A stretch of 15,189 bases of DNA from Parcubacteria group bacterium. Its GTDB lineage: Bacteria > Patescibacteriota > Minisyncoccia > UBA6257 > JAAZHW01. The stretch lies in NCBI GenBank assembly GCA_012510515.1, contig JAAZHW010000037.1, positions 1 through 15,189 of the forward strand, given 5' to 3'. The translations under genes and the position numbers were made by a program. A model generated the notes under the pieces. The model searched no databases and was not told the origin of the DNA. It was given only the letters and a program-made list of their open reading frames with translations. Shown here piece by piece: positions 6,144-13,473 of the stretch; positions within the stretch are counted from its first letter, which is position 1, and every line of letters starts with the position of its first letter.

Positions 6144-7388
6144 ATGAATTTATTCAGCATTTTTAATAAAAATTGGAATTCGGTATTTTGTTTTTTTGGT
6201 AGTTTAAACGAGATTGATGCAATTTTTGCTTCAGTAAATTTTGATTTTAGAAAAATAAAAATAGATAAATATTGGCAATGGTTTAATTATACCGAAGAAG
6301 GATTTGGTGAAGAAGATTTTGTAGAAAAATTAACGGAATTGATTAAAAAAGTTTCAAAAAAAAGTTTATTAATAATTTGTTTAGAAGAACCATTTGCTAA
6401 ATCAACCAAAACAAGACTCTCGGTTATTAGAGAAAACCCTTTGATTCCTATTGATAATGATGATTTAGAAAATATTATTTTAAATTTAGTTTGGCGATTA
6501 TATGATAAAGAGCGGATGTATGTTGCTCAACAATTAAAAATTCCGGAGTGGGACGTGGTATTGGTTGAAGCAAAAATTAGTGAACCAAAAATTGATGATA
6601 AAAAAATTTTAAACCCCATTGGTTTTAGAGGAAAAACAATGTCTTTTTGTTTAGAAAATACCTATTTATATTATTTGTTTTGGGAAACAATAAAGAACAT
6701 TTTAGAATCGGGAAAAGGAGAATTATTGGTTTGCGCTGAAAAAAATTTGCTTTTTGATAAAAATTTTTCTTTAATAAACAAAGGAGAAAAAATATTATTA
6801 GTGAATATTGGTTTGTATTCAACGGGTGTTGGAATTATGGGAAATTATTTAAATTCTTTTAAGCATTTTAATTGGGGGAAAATAAATTTAGAAAAAGTAA
6901 TTAGTAAAAAACTTTCTGTTTCTGACAAGATTGCCAAAGATTTAATAAGAGATTATCAAGAAAATAAATTAAGTAAAAACGCCTTTGATTGGTTTAAAAA
7001 ATTATTAGAAAAAGAATTAAAATTATTAGTGGAAGGAATAATTTTAGTTTTAAAAGACGTGCCTCAAAAAGAAAATATTGAAACTATTTATTTAAGTGGT
7101 GAATTGCAAGAATTTCCTTTTCTTTTAGAGTTGTTAGAGAAACAAAAATGGTTACAATTAACTTATGGTAATAAAATAAATATTAAATTTTATCCTACTT
7201 CAGAATTAATAAAAGATTTAAATATAGAAATAATAAATTATAATAAAAATAAGATATCCAATACGGCAATTATTAATTTAAATTCCGCTTTTCTTATTAA
7301 TGAAAACAAGTATGAAGAAATGAATAAAATTTTAAAACGTCGAATAAAGTGGTTAAATAAAAATTTATTAAAACAAATTAATAAATAA
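6144..7388 (+). CDS. Divergent FtsA/PilM-like actin-fold protein (tentative)
   Basis: The protein has 414 residues, no signal peptide and no clear membrane segment. Its order of motifs resembles the FtsA/PilM branch of the actin-like ATPases. 'ILLVNIGLYSTGVGIMGN' (about residues 217-234) sits where family members have a 'DIGGGTT' phosphate-binding motif. It is followed by 'FNWGKINLEKVISKKLSVSDKIAKDLI', like the 'GG..hT..IA..L.is...AE..K' block, and then 'IETIYLSGELQEFPFLLELLE' (from about 313), like the 'I.L.GG...lpgl...l' adenosine motif. The usual acidic and glycine residues of the phosphate loop are poorly conserved, so ATP binding may be lost. Its neighbour, 10 nt downstream, is a membrane protein with a baseplate-J-like region, suggesting the two work together at the envelope. 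The fold assignment rests on motif pattern only. Confidence 0.55.
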   Translation: MNLFSIFNKNWNSVFCFFGSLNEIDAIFASVNFDFRKIKIDKYWQWFNYTEEGFGEEDFVEKLTELIKKVSKKSLLIICLEEPFAKSTKTRLSVIRENPLIPIDNDDLENIILNLVWRLYDKERMYVAQQLKIPEWDVVLVEAKISEPKIDDKKILNPIGFRGKTMSFCLENTYLYYLFWETIKNILESGKGELLVCAEKNLLFDKNFSLINKGEKILLVNIGLYSTGVGIMGNYLNSFKHFNWGKINLEKVISKKLSVSDKIAKDLIRDYQENKLSKNAFDWFKKLLEKELKLLVEGIILVLKDVPQKENIETIYLSGELQEFPFLLELLEKQKWLQLTYGNKINIKFYPTSELIKDLNIEIINYNKNKISNTAIINLNSAFLINENKYEEMNKILKRRIKWLNKNLLKQINK

Positions 7389-7398
7389 AATAAATAAA

Positions 7399-9219
7399 AT
7401 GAAAGCAGAAAATATTTACATTGATATTAATGATTCGGTATCTGATGTTGTGGAAAAAATAATAAATTCCTCAAACGACAACATCATTTTGATTATTCCG
7501 GAAAATGCCAAAATTAGTGAATCGATTTTAAATTTTCGCTTAATAAAACGAGAAGCTACTTCGGCAAACAAAACTCTTTATATTAATAGTGATATTGAAG
7601 AAGTTTTGTTGATGGCTAAAGATTTAGATATTAAAACTGTAAAGTTAGCAAATTTAAGTCGGCCGAAAATGAATGATAAAGTTTTTTTAGGCGATATTAG
7701 ACCACCTCAAAAAAGAAACAATCTAATTAAGAAAACAACTAAAGATAATTTTAAAAAATCAGTTGAATTTGTTAAAGAAAATAAAGAAGAAAATGAAATT
7801 AATTTTGAGGAAGAAAAAAATAAAGTAGAAAAAAATAGAGAGAGAGCAGACAAAGAAAAGCCGATGTCAAAAGAAAAAAAAGAAGAGATAAAAAATTTTA
7901 ATAAAACCTCTGATAAAAAATTTTTTACGGATTATTTTAAACAAGAGCAATTTAATGAAATAGAAATTTCCGAAAGAGAAATGAAACGAATAAAGCCAGA
8001 AAGGAAAAAAATTCATTTTAGTAAATTAGGACGAATTATTTTATGGGGAATAGGAATTGTTTTTGTTTTTGCTTTTATTTTTATTTACTTTTTAGCTAAC
8101 GCTAAAGTTAGTATTATTTCTAATAAATATAATTGGGAAAAAGAATTGCCAGTAATTGCTAATACCAATATTGAAAAAATTGATGAAAATAGTTTTAAAG
8201 ATCCTTTGACAAAAAAAATGTTGCCAATTGATGAAAACAATTTAGTTATTCCTTTAGAATACTTTGAATTGAGCCGTAATATTAGTCAAACCTTTAAAAC
8301 AACAGAAGTTAAAAATATAGAATCAAAAGCAAAAGGAGTAATAAGAATTTATAATGCCTATAATTCCAGTTCACAAACATTAGTCGCCACCACTCGATTT
8401 ATGAGTCCAGATGGAAAAATTTTTCGTTTAATTGATAAAGTGGTTGTTCCCGGCGCAAAAATAGAAAATGGCAAAATCATTCCTTCTTATATTGATGCTG
8501 AAGTTGTTGCCGATAAGCCCGGAGAGAGTTATAATATTGGTCCAACGAAGTTTACTATTCCGGGGTTTCAAGGAACGCCTCGTTATGAAACATTTTATGG
8601 TGAATCACTTAAGCCAATGACTGGTGGTTATATTGGTGAAACAAAAATAGTAGGTCAATCAGATGTTAATAAAGCTAAACAAAAAATTTTAGATATCGCT
8701 TTTGTTTCTTTAAATGAAGAATTAAAATCTAAAATTCCTCCAACAGCAGTTGTTTTAGATGATGCCAAGCAATTAATTTTGGTAGAATCTACTACTACTC
8801 CTAAAATTGGTGAAAAAGCAGATGAATTTGAATTAAGCGCTAAAGTTGTTTTAAAAAGCTTAGTGTTTGACGAAAATGATATAAAAAAATTATTTGAAAT
8901 TTTGGCTCGTCAAGAAAATTCTCAATTAAATGATAAAGAATTATTTAAATATAGTTTTAATTATGGCGCGCCACGAGTTGATTTTAGTGATAAAAAATTA
9001 TTGTCTTTTCCCGTGTTAGCGAAATTAACTTTTCGAGATAAAGTCAATGAAGCAGAATTTAAAAATCAATTAAGTGGTAAAAGTACTAAAGAATTAGAAG
9101 ATTTCTTTAGACAATATAAAACAATAGAAAAAGTTGATATTTTTATTTGGCCGAGTTTTTTGAAGTTTATGCCTTTAAACAACGATCGCATTCAAGTAAT
9201 GGTTGATGAAAATTTATAG
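7399..9219 (+). CDS. Single-pass membrane protein, baseplate J/gp47-like (Patescibacteria type)
   Basis: The protein has 606 residues in four parts. Residues 1 to about 105 form an alpha/beta domain ('IYIDINDSVSDVVEKIINSS', 'NIILIIPENAKISESILNFR', 'KTLYINSDIEEVLLMAKDL') of a kind I recognise from CPR proteins annotated as baseplate J family. Residues about 105-205 are a Lys/Glu-rich, probably disordered linker. One hydrophobic helix spans about 213-233 (IILWGIGIVFVFAFIFIYFL). The C-terminal ~370 residues are beta-rich and include 'AEVVADKPGESYNIGPTKFT' at about 367-386, the element resembling baseplate J proteins. With no signal peptide, the N-terminal domain is probably cytoplasmic and the C-terminal part outside. 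No phage structural genes are nearby, so this is probably a cellular envelope protein and not a prophage remnant. The function is not known to me. Confidence 0.72.
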   Translation: MKAENIYIDINDSVSDVVEKIINSSNDNIILIIPENAKISESILNFRLIKREATSANKTLYINSDIEEVLLMAKDLDIKTVKLANLSRPKMNDKVFLGDIRPPQKRNNLIKKTTKDNFKKSVEFVKENKEENEINFEEEKNKVEKNRERADKEKPMSKEKKEEIKNFNKTSDKKFFTDYFKQEQFNEIEISEREMKRIKPERKKIHFSKLGRIILWGIGIVFVFAFIFIYFLANAKVSIISNKYNWEKELPVIANTNIEKIDENSFKDPLTKKMLPIDENNLVIPLEYFELSRNISQTFKTTEVKNIESKAKGVIRIYNAYNSSSQTLVATTRFMSPDGKIFRLIDKVVVPGAKIENGKIIPSYIDAEVVADKPGESYNIGPTKFTIPGFQGTPRYETFYGESLKPMTGGYIGETKIVGQSDVNKAKQKILDIAFVSLNEELKSKIPPTAVVLDDAKQLILVESTTTPKIGEKADEFELSAKVVLKSLVFDENDIKKLFEILARQENSQLNDKELFKYSFNYGAPRVDFSDKKLLSFPVLAKLTFRDKVNEAEFKNQLSGKSTKELEDFFRQYKTIEKVDIFIWPSFLKFMPLNNDRIQVMVDENL

Positions 9220-9221
9220 AG

Positions 9222-9249
9222 TTGACTATTAAAAAAAACTTTTTATAAT
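9222..9249 (+). promoter_or_regulatory. Promoter of the infA-ribosomal protein operon
   Basis: TTGACT (9222-9227), a 16-nt spacer and TATAAT (9244-9249) form a strong sigma70-type promoter starting 3 nt after the previous stop codon. The expected start site near 9256 leaves a leader of about 30 nt before infA. Confidence 0.75.
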
Positions 9250-9286
9250 CAAATTATATTTAAAAATTAATATAGTTAAATTTTTT

Positions 9287-9496
9287 ATGAAAAATAATCA
9301 ATACGAAGGTGTTATTTCTGAAGCCTTGCCGAGTGCTATTTTTAGAGTAAAGCTGGATGATGGTCGAGAAGTTTTAGCGCATTTATCGGGAAAATTGCGA
9401 TTAAATCATATTCGTATTTTAGTAGGAGATAGAGTTGTGGTTGAATTAAGCCCTTACGACGATAAAAGAGGTCGTATTGTTTACAGAAAACTTTAA
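9287..9496 (+). CDS. infA: Translation initiation factor IF-1
   Basis: This 69-residue OB-fold protein has the standard length for IF-1, which binds the ribosomal A site on the 30S subunit during initiation. Diagnostic blocks are '[20 protein letters not shown]', '[20 protein letters not shown]' and the C-terminal '[18 protein letters not shown]', which closely follow the E. coli protein. It is the first gene of the operon, as often found immediately before rpmJ. The ATG has no Shine-Dalgarno sequence. Confidence 0.97.
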   Translation: MKNNQYEGVISEALPSAIFRVKLDDGREVLAHLSGKLRLNHIRILVGDRVVVELSPYDDKRGRIVYRKL

Positions 9497-9506
9497 AATT
9501 TAAATT

Positions 9507-9623
9507 ATGAAAGTACATTCATCAGTAAAAAAAATATGTCGAGATTGCAAAATCGTAAGGCGGGAAAACCGCGTTTTTGTTATTTGCAAGAAAAATCCTA
9601 AACATAAACAAAGACAAGGATAA
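9507..9623 (+). CDS. rpmJ: 50S ribosomal protein L36 (bL36), zinc-binding form
   Basis: This 38-residue protein reads [20 protein letters not shown] and continues to KQRQG. Cys11, Cys14, Cys27 and His33 make the CxxC...CxxxxxH zinc-binding set of the C+ form of bL36, which sits at the base of the L7/L12 stalk region of the 50S subunit. Length and sequence are typical. It lies 10 nt after infA and 4 nt before rpsM. Its 3' end carries AAGGA (9616-9620), which serves as a well-placed Shine-Dalgarno site for rpsM. Confidence 0.96.
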   Translation: MKVHSSVKKICRDCKIVRRENRVFVICKKNPKHKQRQG

Positions 9624-9627
9624 AAAT

Positions 9628-10014
9628 ATGGCTAGAATTCATAATATTAATATACCCGACGATAAACAAATTTGGATAGGATTAACTTCTCTGTTTGGAA
9701 TTGGTCGCTTCTCAGCTTTAAAAATTTTAGAAAAAGCGAAAATTAATCCAAACAAAAAAACAAAAGATTTAACGGTAACAGAAATTAGCGCTATTCAAAA
9801 AATAATAGAAGACAATTATAAAATAGAGGGTGATTTAAAAAGAGAAATTCAAGCTAATGTCCGTCGCCTAAAAGATATTAACTGTTATAGAGGAATTAGA
9901 CATTCTAAAAAATTGCCTGTTCGTGGTCAAAAAACAAAAACTAATTCTCGAACAGTGCGAGGTAATGTTAGAAAAACAGTTGGTAGTGGTAAGCGTAAGT
10001 TGGAATTAAAATAA
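9628..10014 (+). CDS. rpsM: 30S ribosomal protein S13 (uS13)
   Basis: This 128-residue protein of the 30S head contacts the P-site tRNA and the 50S subunit. It begins MARIHNINIPDDKQIWIGLT, contains the helix-hairpin-helix-like 'SLFGIGRFSALKILEKAKI', and ends with the conserved 'RGIRHSKKLPVRGQKTKTNS' and 'RTVRG' region. The frame is open upstream to an earlier start at 9577 inside rpmJ. I chose 9628 because it matches the family N-terminus and has AAGGA 7 nt upstream, the only good Shine-Dalgarno site in the window. Confidence 0.97.
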   Translation: MARIHNINIPDDKQIWIGLTSLFGIGRFSALKILEKAKINPNKKTKDLTVTEISAIQKIIEDNYKIEGDLKREIQANVRRLKDINCYRGIRHSKKLPVRGQKTKTNSRTVRGNVRKTVGSGKRKLELK

Positions 10015-10028
10015 TTTATTAAAATAAT

Positions 10029-10487
10029 ATGGGAAAGAAAAAAATTGTTAATCAAAAAGAAGAAGATATTTTAAAAGAGAAAGATGAGCTTGATTCGGCT
10101 TTGAAAAAAAACGAGTCAAAAGAAATAACCAAAAAGGGAATTTATCCTTTTGGGAAAATTTATATTTATTCTTCTTATAATAATACAAAAATTACTGTAA
10201 CCGATCATTTGGGAAATGTTTTAGTATGGTCTTCTGCAGGACATCTTCAGTTTAAAGGACCCAAAAAAGCTACTTCTTTTGCCGCTGCTAAAGTAGCTGA
10301 GTCTATTGCTCAAAAAATTAAAAAATTACATATTCCAGAATTTAAAGTTTATATAAAAGGTTTAGGGGCTGGTCGTGAATCGGCTTTGCGAAGTTTTATT
10401 GCTCAAGACTTTAACATTGTTAGCATTAAAGACGTAACTCCAGTTCCTCATGGTGGTTGTCGACCGCCAAAAGTAAGGCGAGTTTAA
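10029..10487 (+). CDS. rpsK: 30S ribosomal protein S11 (uS11) with N-terminal extension
   Basis: This 30S platform protein has 152 residues, against about 129 in E. coli. The core starts near residue 37 ('GIYPFGKIYIYSSYNNTKIT') and includes 'GHLQFKGPKKATSFAAAKVA' and the C-terminal 'DVTPVPHGGCRPPKVRRV', nearly identical to the family ending GCRPPKRRRV. The first ~36 residues are a Lys/Glu-rich, low-complexity extension with no assigned role. It lies 14 nt after rpsM and 9 nt before rpsD. Confidence 0.97.
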   Translation: MGKKKIVNQKEEDILKEKDELDSALKKNESKEITKKGIYPFGKIYIYSSYNNTKITVTDHLGNVLVWSSAGHLQFKGPKKATSFAAAKVAESIAQKIKKLHIPEFKVYIKGLGAGRESALRSFIAQDFNIVSIKDVTPVPHGGCRPPKVRRV

Positions 10488-10496
10488 TTTTATATT

Positions 10497-11123
10497 ATGG
10501 TTAAATTAGATTCAAAATGTAAAAAATGTCGTCGAGCAGGAGAAAAGCTTTTTTTGAAAGGCGAGCGTTGTTATGGAATAAAATGCGCTTTATTAAGAAA
10601 ACCTTATGCCCCTGGAATGCATAAAAAAAGAAAAACAAAAAATACTTCCGAATATGGCCGTCAATTAGAAGAAGTAAGAAAAGTAAAAGTAACTTATGGT
10701 GTTAATGAAGCTCAGATGAAAAAATATTTTAATGAATCAGCAAAAAGTAAAGCCTCAACAAGTGATGAATTTTTTAAAAAATTAGAATTAAGATTAGATA
10801 ATATTATTTTTCGATTAGGATTTGCTTCTTCCCGAAGAGAGGCTCGTCAGATGGTGAGTCATGGACACATTTTGGTTAACGGAAAAAAAATTGATGTCCC
10901 TGCTTACAAACTTAAAAAAGGTGATATTATTACTATTCGTTCTCAAAGTTTAGAAAAATCAGCTTTTAAAGATTTGTCTAAAAAATTAAAAAAGGTTCAA
11001 TTACCGGATTATTTAACTTTAAATCCGGAAAAATTAGAAGCTAAAGTTATTGGTGAGCCAAGTTTGGCTAAAGAATTACCGCCATTTGACTTTAGACAAA
11101 TAGTCGAATTTTATTCACGATAA
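10497..11123 (+). CDS. rpsD: 30S ribosomal protein S4 (uS4), zinc-binding form
   Basis: This 208-residue protein has normal length. It is a primary 16S-binding protein that nucleates 30S assembly and in many bacteria represses the alpha operon. Near the N-terminus, C8-x2-C11 and Cys residues in 'GERCYGIKC' form the zinc site of the C+ form. The S4 RNA-binding domain is at about residues 98-160 ('LELRLDNIIFRLGFASSRRE', 'ARQMVSHGHILVNGKKIDVP'). The C-terminus 'FDFRQIVEFYSR' is typical. Whether it autoregulates here cannot be seen from the sequence. Confidence 0.97.
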   Translation: MVKLDSKCKKCRRAGEKLFLKGERCYGIKCALLRKPYAPGMHKKRKTKNTSEYGRQLEEVRKVKVTYGVNEAQMKKYFNESAKSKASTSDEFFKKLELRLDNIIFRLGFASSRREARQMVSHGHILVNGKKIDVPAYKLKKGDIITIRSQSLEKSAFKDLSKKLKKVQLPDYLTLNPEKLEAKVIGEPSLAKELPPFDFRQIVEFYSR

Positions 11124-11138
11124 AAAATATATAAAAAT

Positions 11139-11957
11139 ATGACAGGTTTTATTTTTCCTACCAAACCAAAAATTATTAAAGAAACTGAAACAGAGGGTAT
11201 TTTTGAAATTGAAAATTTATATACTGGTTATGGATTAACTATTGGTAATGCAATAAGAAGAACCATTTTATCTTCTTTAAAAGGAGCGGCTATTACTACT
11301 GCAAAAATAAAAGATGTTTCTCATGAATTTTCGGTTATTGAAGGCGTTAAAGAAGATGTTATTCAAATTATTTTAAATTTGAAAAAAATAAGAATAAAAA
11401 CATTTTCCGAAGGTCCTCATAATTTAATTTTGCGCAAAAAAGGCGAAGGAGAGGTAACGGCTAAAGATATTGAAAAAAATTCTAATGTTGAAATTGTTAC
11501 TCCTGATGTTCATATTGCTACTTTAACAGATAAAAAAGCTGAATTAGAAATGGTTTTAACCGTAGAGGAAGGAATTGGTTATATGCCAGCAGAATTGCGT
11601 CAAAAAGAAAAATTGCCAATTGGTACAATTAGCTTAGATGCTATCTTTACTCCTATCAAAAAGGTAAATTATGAAGTAGAAAATATGCGAGTAGGTGAAA
11701 GAACTGATTATAATCGTTTGAGAATTTATATAGAAACAGATGGAACTATTTTACCACGCATGGCTTTTAAGCAAGCAATAGAAATTTTGCAAGAACATTT
11801 TAAAATAATTGGCAATATTAATTTTGAAGAAAATAAATTAGAAAATCAAAAAGAATTGAAAATAGAATCAAAAGAAGAAACGAAAGCGAAAAAAAATGAA
11901 GAAAAAAAATCAATAAAAGTAGAAAAGAAAACAACAAAAAATAAAAAATCGAAATAA
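11139..11957 (+). CDS. rpoA: RNA polymerase alpha subunit lacking the C-terminal domain
   Basis: The alpha subunit dimer scaffolds RNA polymerase assembly. The N-terminal domain is complete: 'LYTGYGLTIGNAIRRTILSS', 'EFSVIEGVKEDVIQIILNLK', 'EEGIGYMPAE', and 'RVGERTDYNRLRIYIETDGT' followed by 'AIEILQEHF' (residues 1 to about 235). After that, the family's helix-hairpin-helix C-terminal domain, which contacts UP elements and activators, is missing. In its place are about 35 Lys/Glu-rich residues ending KKTTKNKKSK. Total length is 272 residues, against about 329 in E. coli. The frame ends cleanly and rplQ follows after 7 nt, so this is not an obvious frameshift. It suggests transcription depends mainly on core promoter elements, which fits the near-consensus promoters found here. 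Confidence 0.95.
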   Translation: MTGFIFPTKPKIIKETETEGIFEIENLYTGYGLTIGNAIRRTILSSLKGAAITTAKIKDVSHEFSVIEGVKEDVIQIILNLKKIRIKTFSEGPHNLILRKKGEGEVTAKDIEKNSNVEIVTPDVHIATLTDKKAELEMVLTVEEGIGYMPAELRQKEKLPIGTISLDAIFTPIKKVNYEVENMRVGERTDYNRLRIYIETDGTILPRMAFKQAIEILQEHFKIIGNINFEENKLENQKELKIESKEETKAKKNEEKKSIKVEKKTTKNKKSK

Positions 11958-11964
11958 TAAAAAT

Positions 11965-12324
11965 ATGAGGCATTTAAACAAAGGAAGAAAATTTGGAAGA
12001 ACCAAAGGCGACCGCAATCTCTTTTTTAAGAGTTTAATTGATAATTTAATTATTAATAAAAAAATTGAGACAACTGAAGCAAGAGCCAAAGAAATAAAAA
12101 TAAAAACAGAAAAATTAACAACTTTAGCTAAAAAACAAAACCTTGCTTCTTATAAATTATTAATAAGTAGAATTGGAGAAGAAGCTGCCAAAGAATTGTA
12201 TTACAATATCGCGCCTCAATTAAAAAATCGAAAAGGAGGATATTTAAGAATTATTAAAAGTCCTCGTCGTCGAAAACGCGATGGCGCACCTTTAGCTGTC
12301 GTAGAATTTGTTTTTGATAATTAA
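11965..12324 (+). CDS. rplQ: 50S ribosomal protein L17 (bL17)
   Basis: This 119-residue protein lies near the peptide exit tunnel. Recognisable blocks are the N-terminal 'MRHLNKGRKFGRTKGDRNLF', 'IETTEARAKEIKIKTEKLTT' and the C-terminal 'GGYLRIIKSPRRRKRDGAPL' followed by 'AVVEFV'. It directly follows rpoA, the standard end of the bacterial alpha operon, and rplM starts 5 nt later. Confidence 0.97.
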   Translation: MRHLNKGRKFGRTKGDRNLFFKSLIDNLIINKKIETTEARAKEIKIKTEKLTTLAKKQNLASYKLLISRIGEEAAKELYYNIAPQLKNRKGGYLRIIKSPRRRKRDGAPLAVVEFVFDN

Positions 12325-12329
12325 AATTT

Positions 12330-12674
12330 ATGAAAGAATATAAAATTGACGCTACCAATCAATCAATGGGAAGATTAGCTAGTAAAATTGCTTTAATTTT
12401 ACAAGGCAAGGATGATCCTCAATATGCGCCCAATAAAGTGGCTGATGTTAAGGTTATTGTTGAAAATGCTTCTAAAATGAAATTTACTGGTAAAAAATAT
12501 AATCAAAAACTTTACCGTCACCATACTGGTTACATTGGTCATCTTAAAGAAAAAACTTTACAACAAGTTTTTGAAAAAGATCCCACAGAAATTTTAAAAA
12601 AAGCCGTAATGGGAATGCTTCCTAAAAATAGTTTAAGGTCAAAAAGAATAAAAAATTTAAAGATTTATGCCTAG
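12330..12674 (+). CDS. rplM: 50S ribosomal protein L13 (uL13), shortened
   Basis: This early-assembly 50S protein has 114 residues, against 142 in E. coli. The core is intact: 'IDATNQSMGRLASKIALILQ', 'YRHHTGYIGHLKE', 'ILKKAVMGMLPKNSLRSKRI' and 'KNLKIYA'. It starts about 13 residues later than E. coli L13 and stops directly at the 'KVYAG' point, losing the last ~20 residues. Its end overlaps the start of rpsI by 8 nt, indicating translational coupling, as in the usual rplM-rpsI operon. Confidence 0.96.
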   Translation: MKEYKIDATNQSMGRLASKIALILQGKDDPQYAPNKVADVKVIVENASKMKFTGKKYNQKLYRHHTGYIGHLKEKTLQQVFEKDPTEILKKAVMGMLPKNSLRSKRIKNLKIYA

Positions 12675-13212
12675 AAAAAAAGTTTTAACATCAGAAGAAA
12701 AAGAAAAAAAAGAAAATATAAAAGAAGAAAAAGAAAATATAAATACGGAAAATAATGATGAAATTAATGAAACTAACGAAAAAGAAATTGATAAAATGAT
12801 TGCCAAAGATGAAAAAAAGAAAGAAACCGTTTATTATGAAGGGGTAGGGTCTCGAAAAACAGCAGTGGCGAGAGTTCGTTTATATACTAAAAATAAAGAA
12901 ATTTTAATTAATGGAAAAGATTATAAAAATTATTTTTCTTCTAAAAAAATGCAATCAATTATAGAAGCCCCTTTTGAAAAAATGAAATGTTTGGGAAAAT
13001 TTGGATTAACGGCAAATGTTAAAGGAGGAGGATTATCAGCTCAAGCAGAAGCAGTAAGATTAGGAATTAGCAGAGCTTTAGTAGTTTTTAATTCGGATTT
13101 TAAAAAACGTTTGCGTCGAGCTGGATATTTAACTCGTGATCCGCGAATGGTGGAAAGAAAAAAATATGGATTAAAGAAAGCTCGAAAATCACCTCAGTGG
13201 GCAAAAAGATAA
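12667..13212 (+). CDS. rpsI: 30S ribosomal protein S9 (uS9) with long N-terminal extension
   Basis: This 30S head protein's C-terminal tail reaches the P-site tRNA. The core begins near residue 54 ('YYEGVGSRKTAVARVRLYTK') and includes 'VKGGGLSAQAEAVRLGISRA', 'LRRAGYLTRDPRMVERKKYG' and the ending 'KKARKSPQWAKR', with the conserved terminal Lys-Arg. The first ~53 residues are a Lys/Glu/Asn-rich extension, giving 181 residues against about 130 in E. coli. The start at 12667 overlaps rplM by 8 nt. A later Met within the extension (near residue 43, 'MIAKDEKKKETV') could also be the start, so the extension length is less certain than the core. Confidence 0.94.
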   Translation: MPRKKVLTSEEKEKKENIKEEKENINTENNDEINETNEKEIDKMIAKDEKKKETVYYEGVGSRKTAVARVRLYTKNKEILINGKDYKNYFSSKKMQSIIEAPFEKMKCLGKFGLTANVKGGGLSAQAEAVRLGISRALVVFNSDFKKRLRRAGYLTRDPRMVERKKYGLKKARKSPQWAKR

Positions 13213-13240
13213 AATTGATTATTTAAATATTAAAAATGAA

Positions 13241-13280
13241 AAAAGCGGAAAAATTCTTTTAGAATTTTTCCGCTTTTCTT
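13241..13280 (+). terminator. Intrinsic terminator of the ribosomal protein operon
   Basis: A perfect 17-bp stem, AAAAGCGGAAAAATTCT (13241-13257) with 13261-13277, has a TTT loop and ends in TTTTCTT. It lies 28 nt after the rpsI stop. It is nearly symmetrical (A-run before, T-run after), so it could work in both directions. Confidence 0.9.
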
Positions 13281-13320
13281 AAAAATTTTTAAAATTTTTT
13301 AAAAAAATACGTCCTCTCGC

Positions 13321-13353
13321 GTCATTCTGAGCGAGAAGAATTCCACGCACAGC
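13321..13353. repeat. Palindromic repeat fragment, copy C1
   Basis: GTCATTCTGAGCGAGAAGAA followed by TTCCACGCACAGCA is the outer hairpin of the repeat family plus the first bases of its spacer, then truncated. It stands directly before copy C2 in the same orientation. Confidence 0.75.
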
Positions 13354-13364
13354 AAACTCCTGCG

Positions 13365-13461
13365 GTCATTCTGAGCGTCAGCGAAGAATCCCACGCACAG
13401 TAGTGATTGCTGATTGTTTCTGAAATCCATGGGATCCTTCGGGCTTTGCCCTCAGGATGAC
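13365..13461. repeat. Composite palindromic repeat, copy C2
   Basis: This is a complete unit. The first hairpin has GTCATTCTGAGCG and GCGAAGAATCCCACG arms. The spacer is CACAGTAGTGATTGCTGATT and onward. The second hairpin has GGGATCCTTCGGG and CCCTCAGGATGAC arms. It is the clearest full-length example in the window, and its spacer matches the - strand of copy B1. Confidence 0.85.
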
Positions 13462-13473
13462 ATCGGTAAGGGC

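Noticed and set aside
6625..6822. 65-codon open frame on the - strand
   Set aside because: Antisense to the FtsA/PilM-like gene; its hydrophobic Phe/Leu-rich product is the expected complement of Lys/Glu-rich codons.
7399..9219. Prophage baseplate gene
   Set aside because: There are no neighbouring phage genes, the protein has a membrane helix and a CPR-type N-terminal domain, and it sits among housekeeping genes.
9577..9627. Upstream start for rpsM inside rpmJ
   Set aside because: It would add 17 residues from another frame of rpmJ; the family N-terminus MARI and a Shine-Dalgarno site support 9628.
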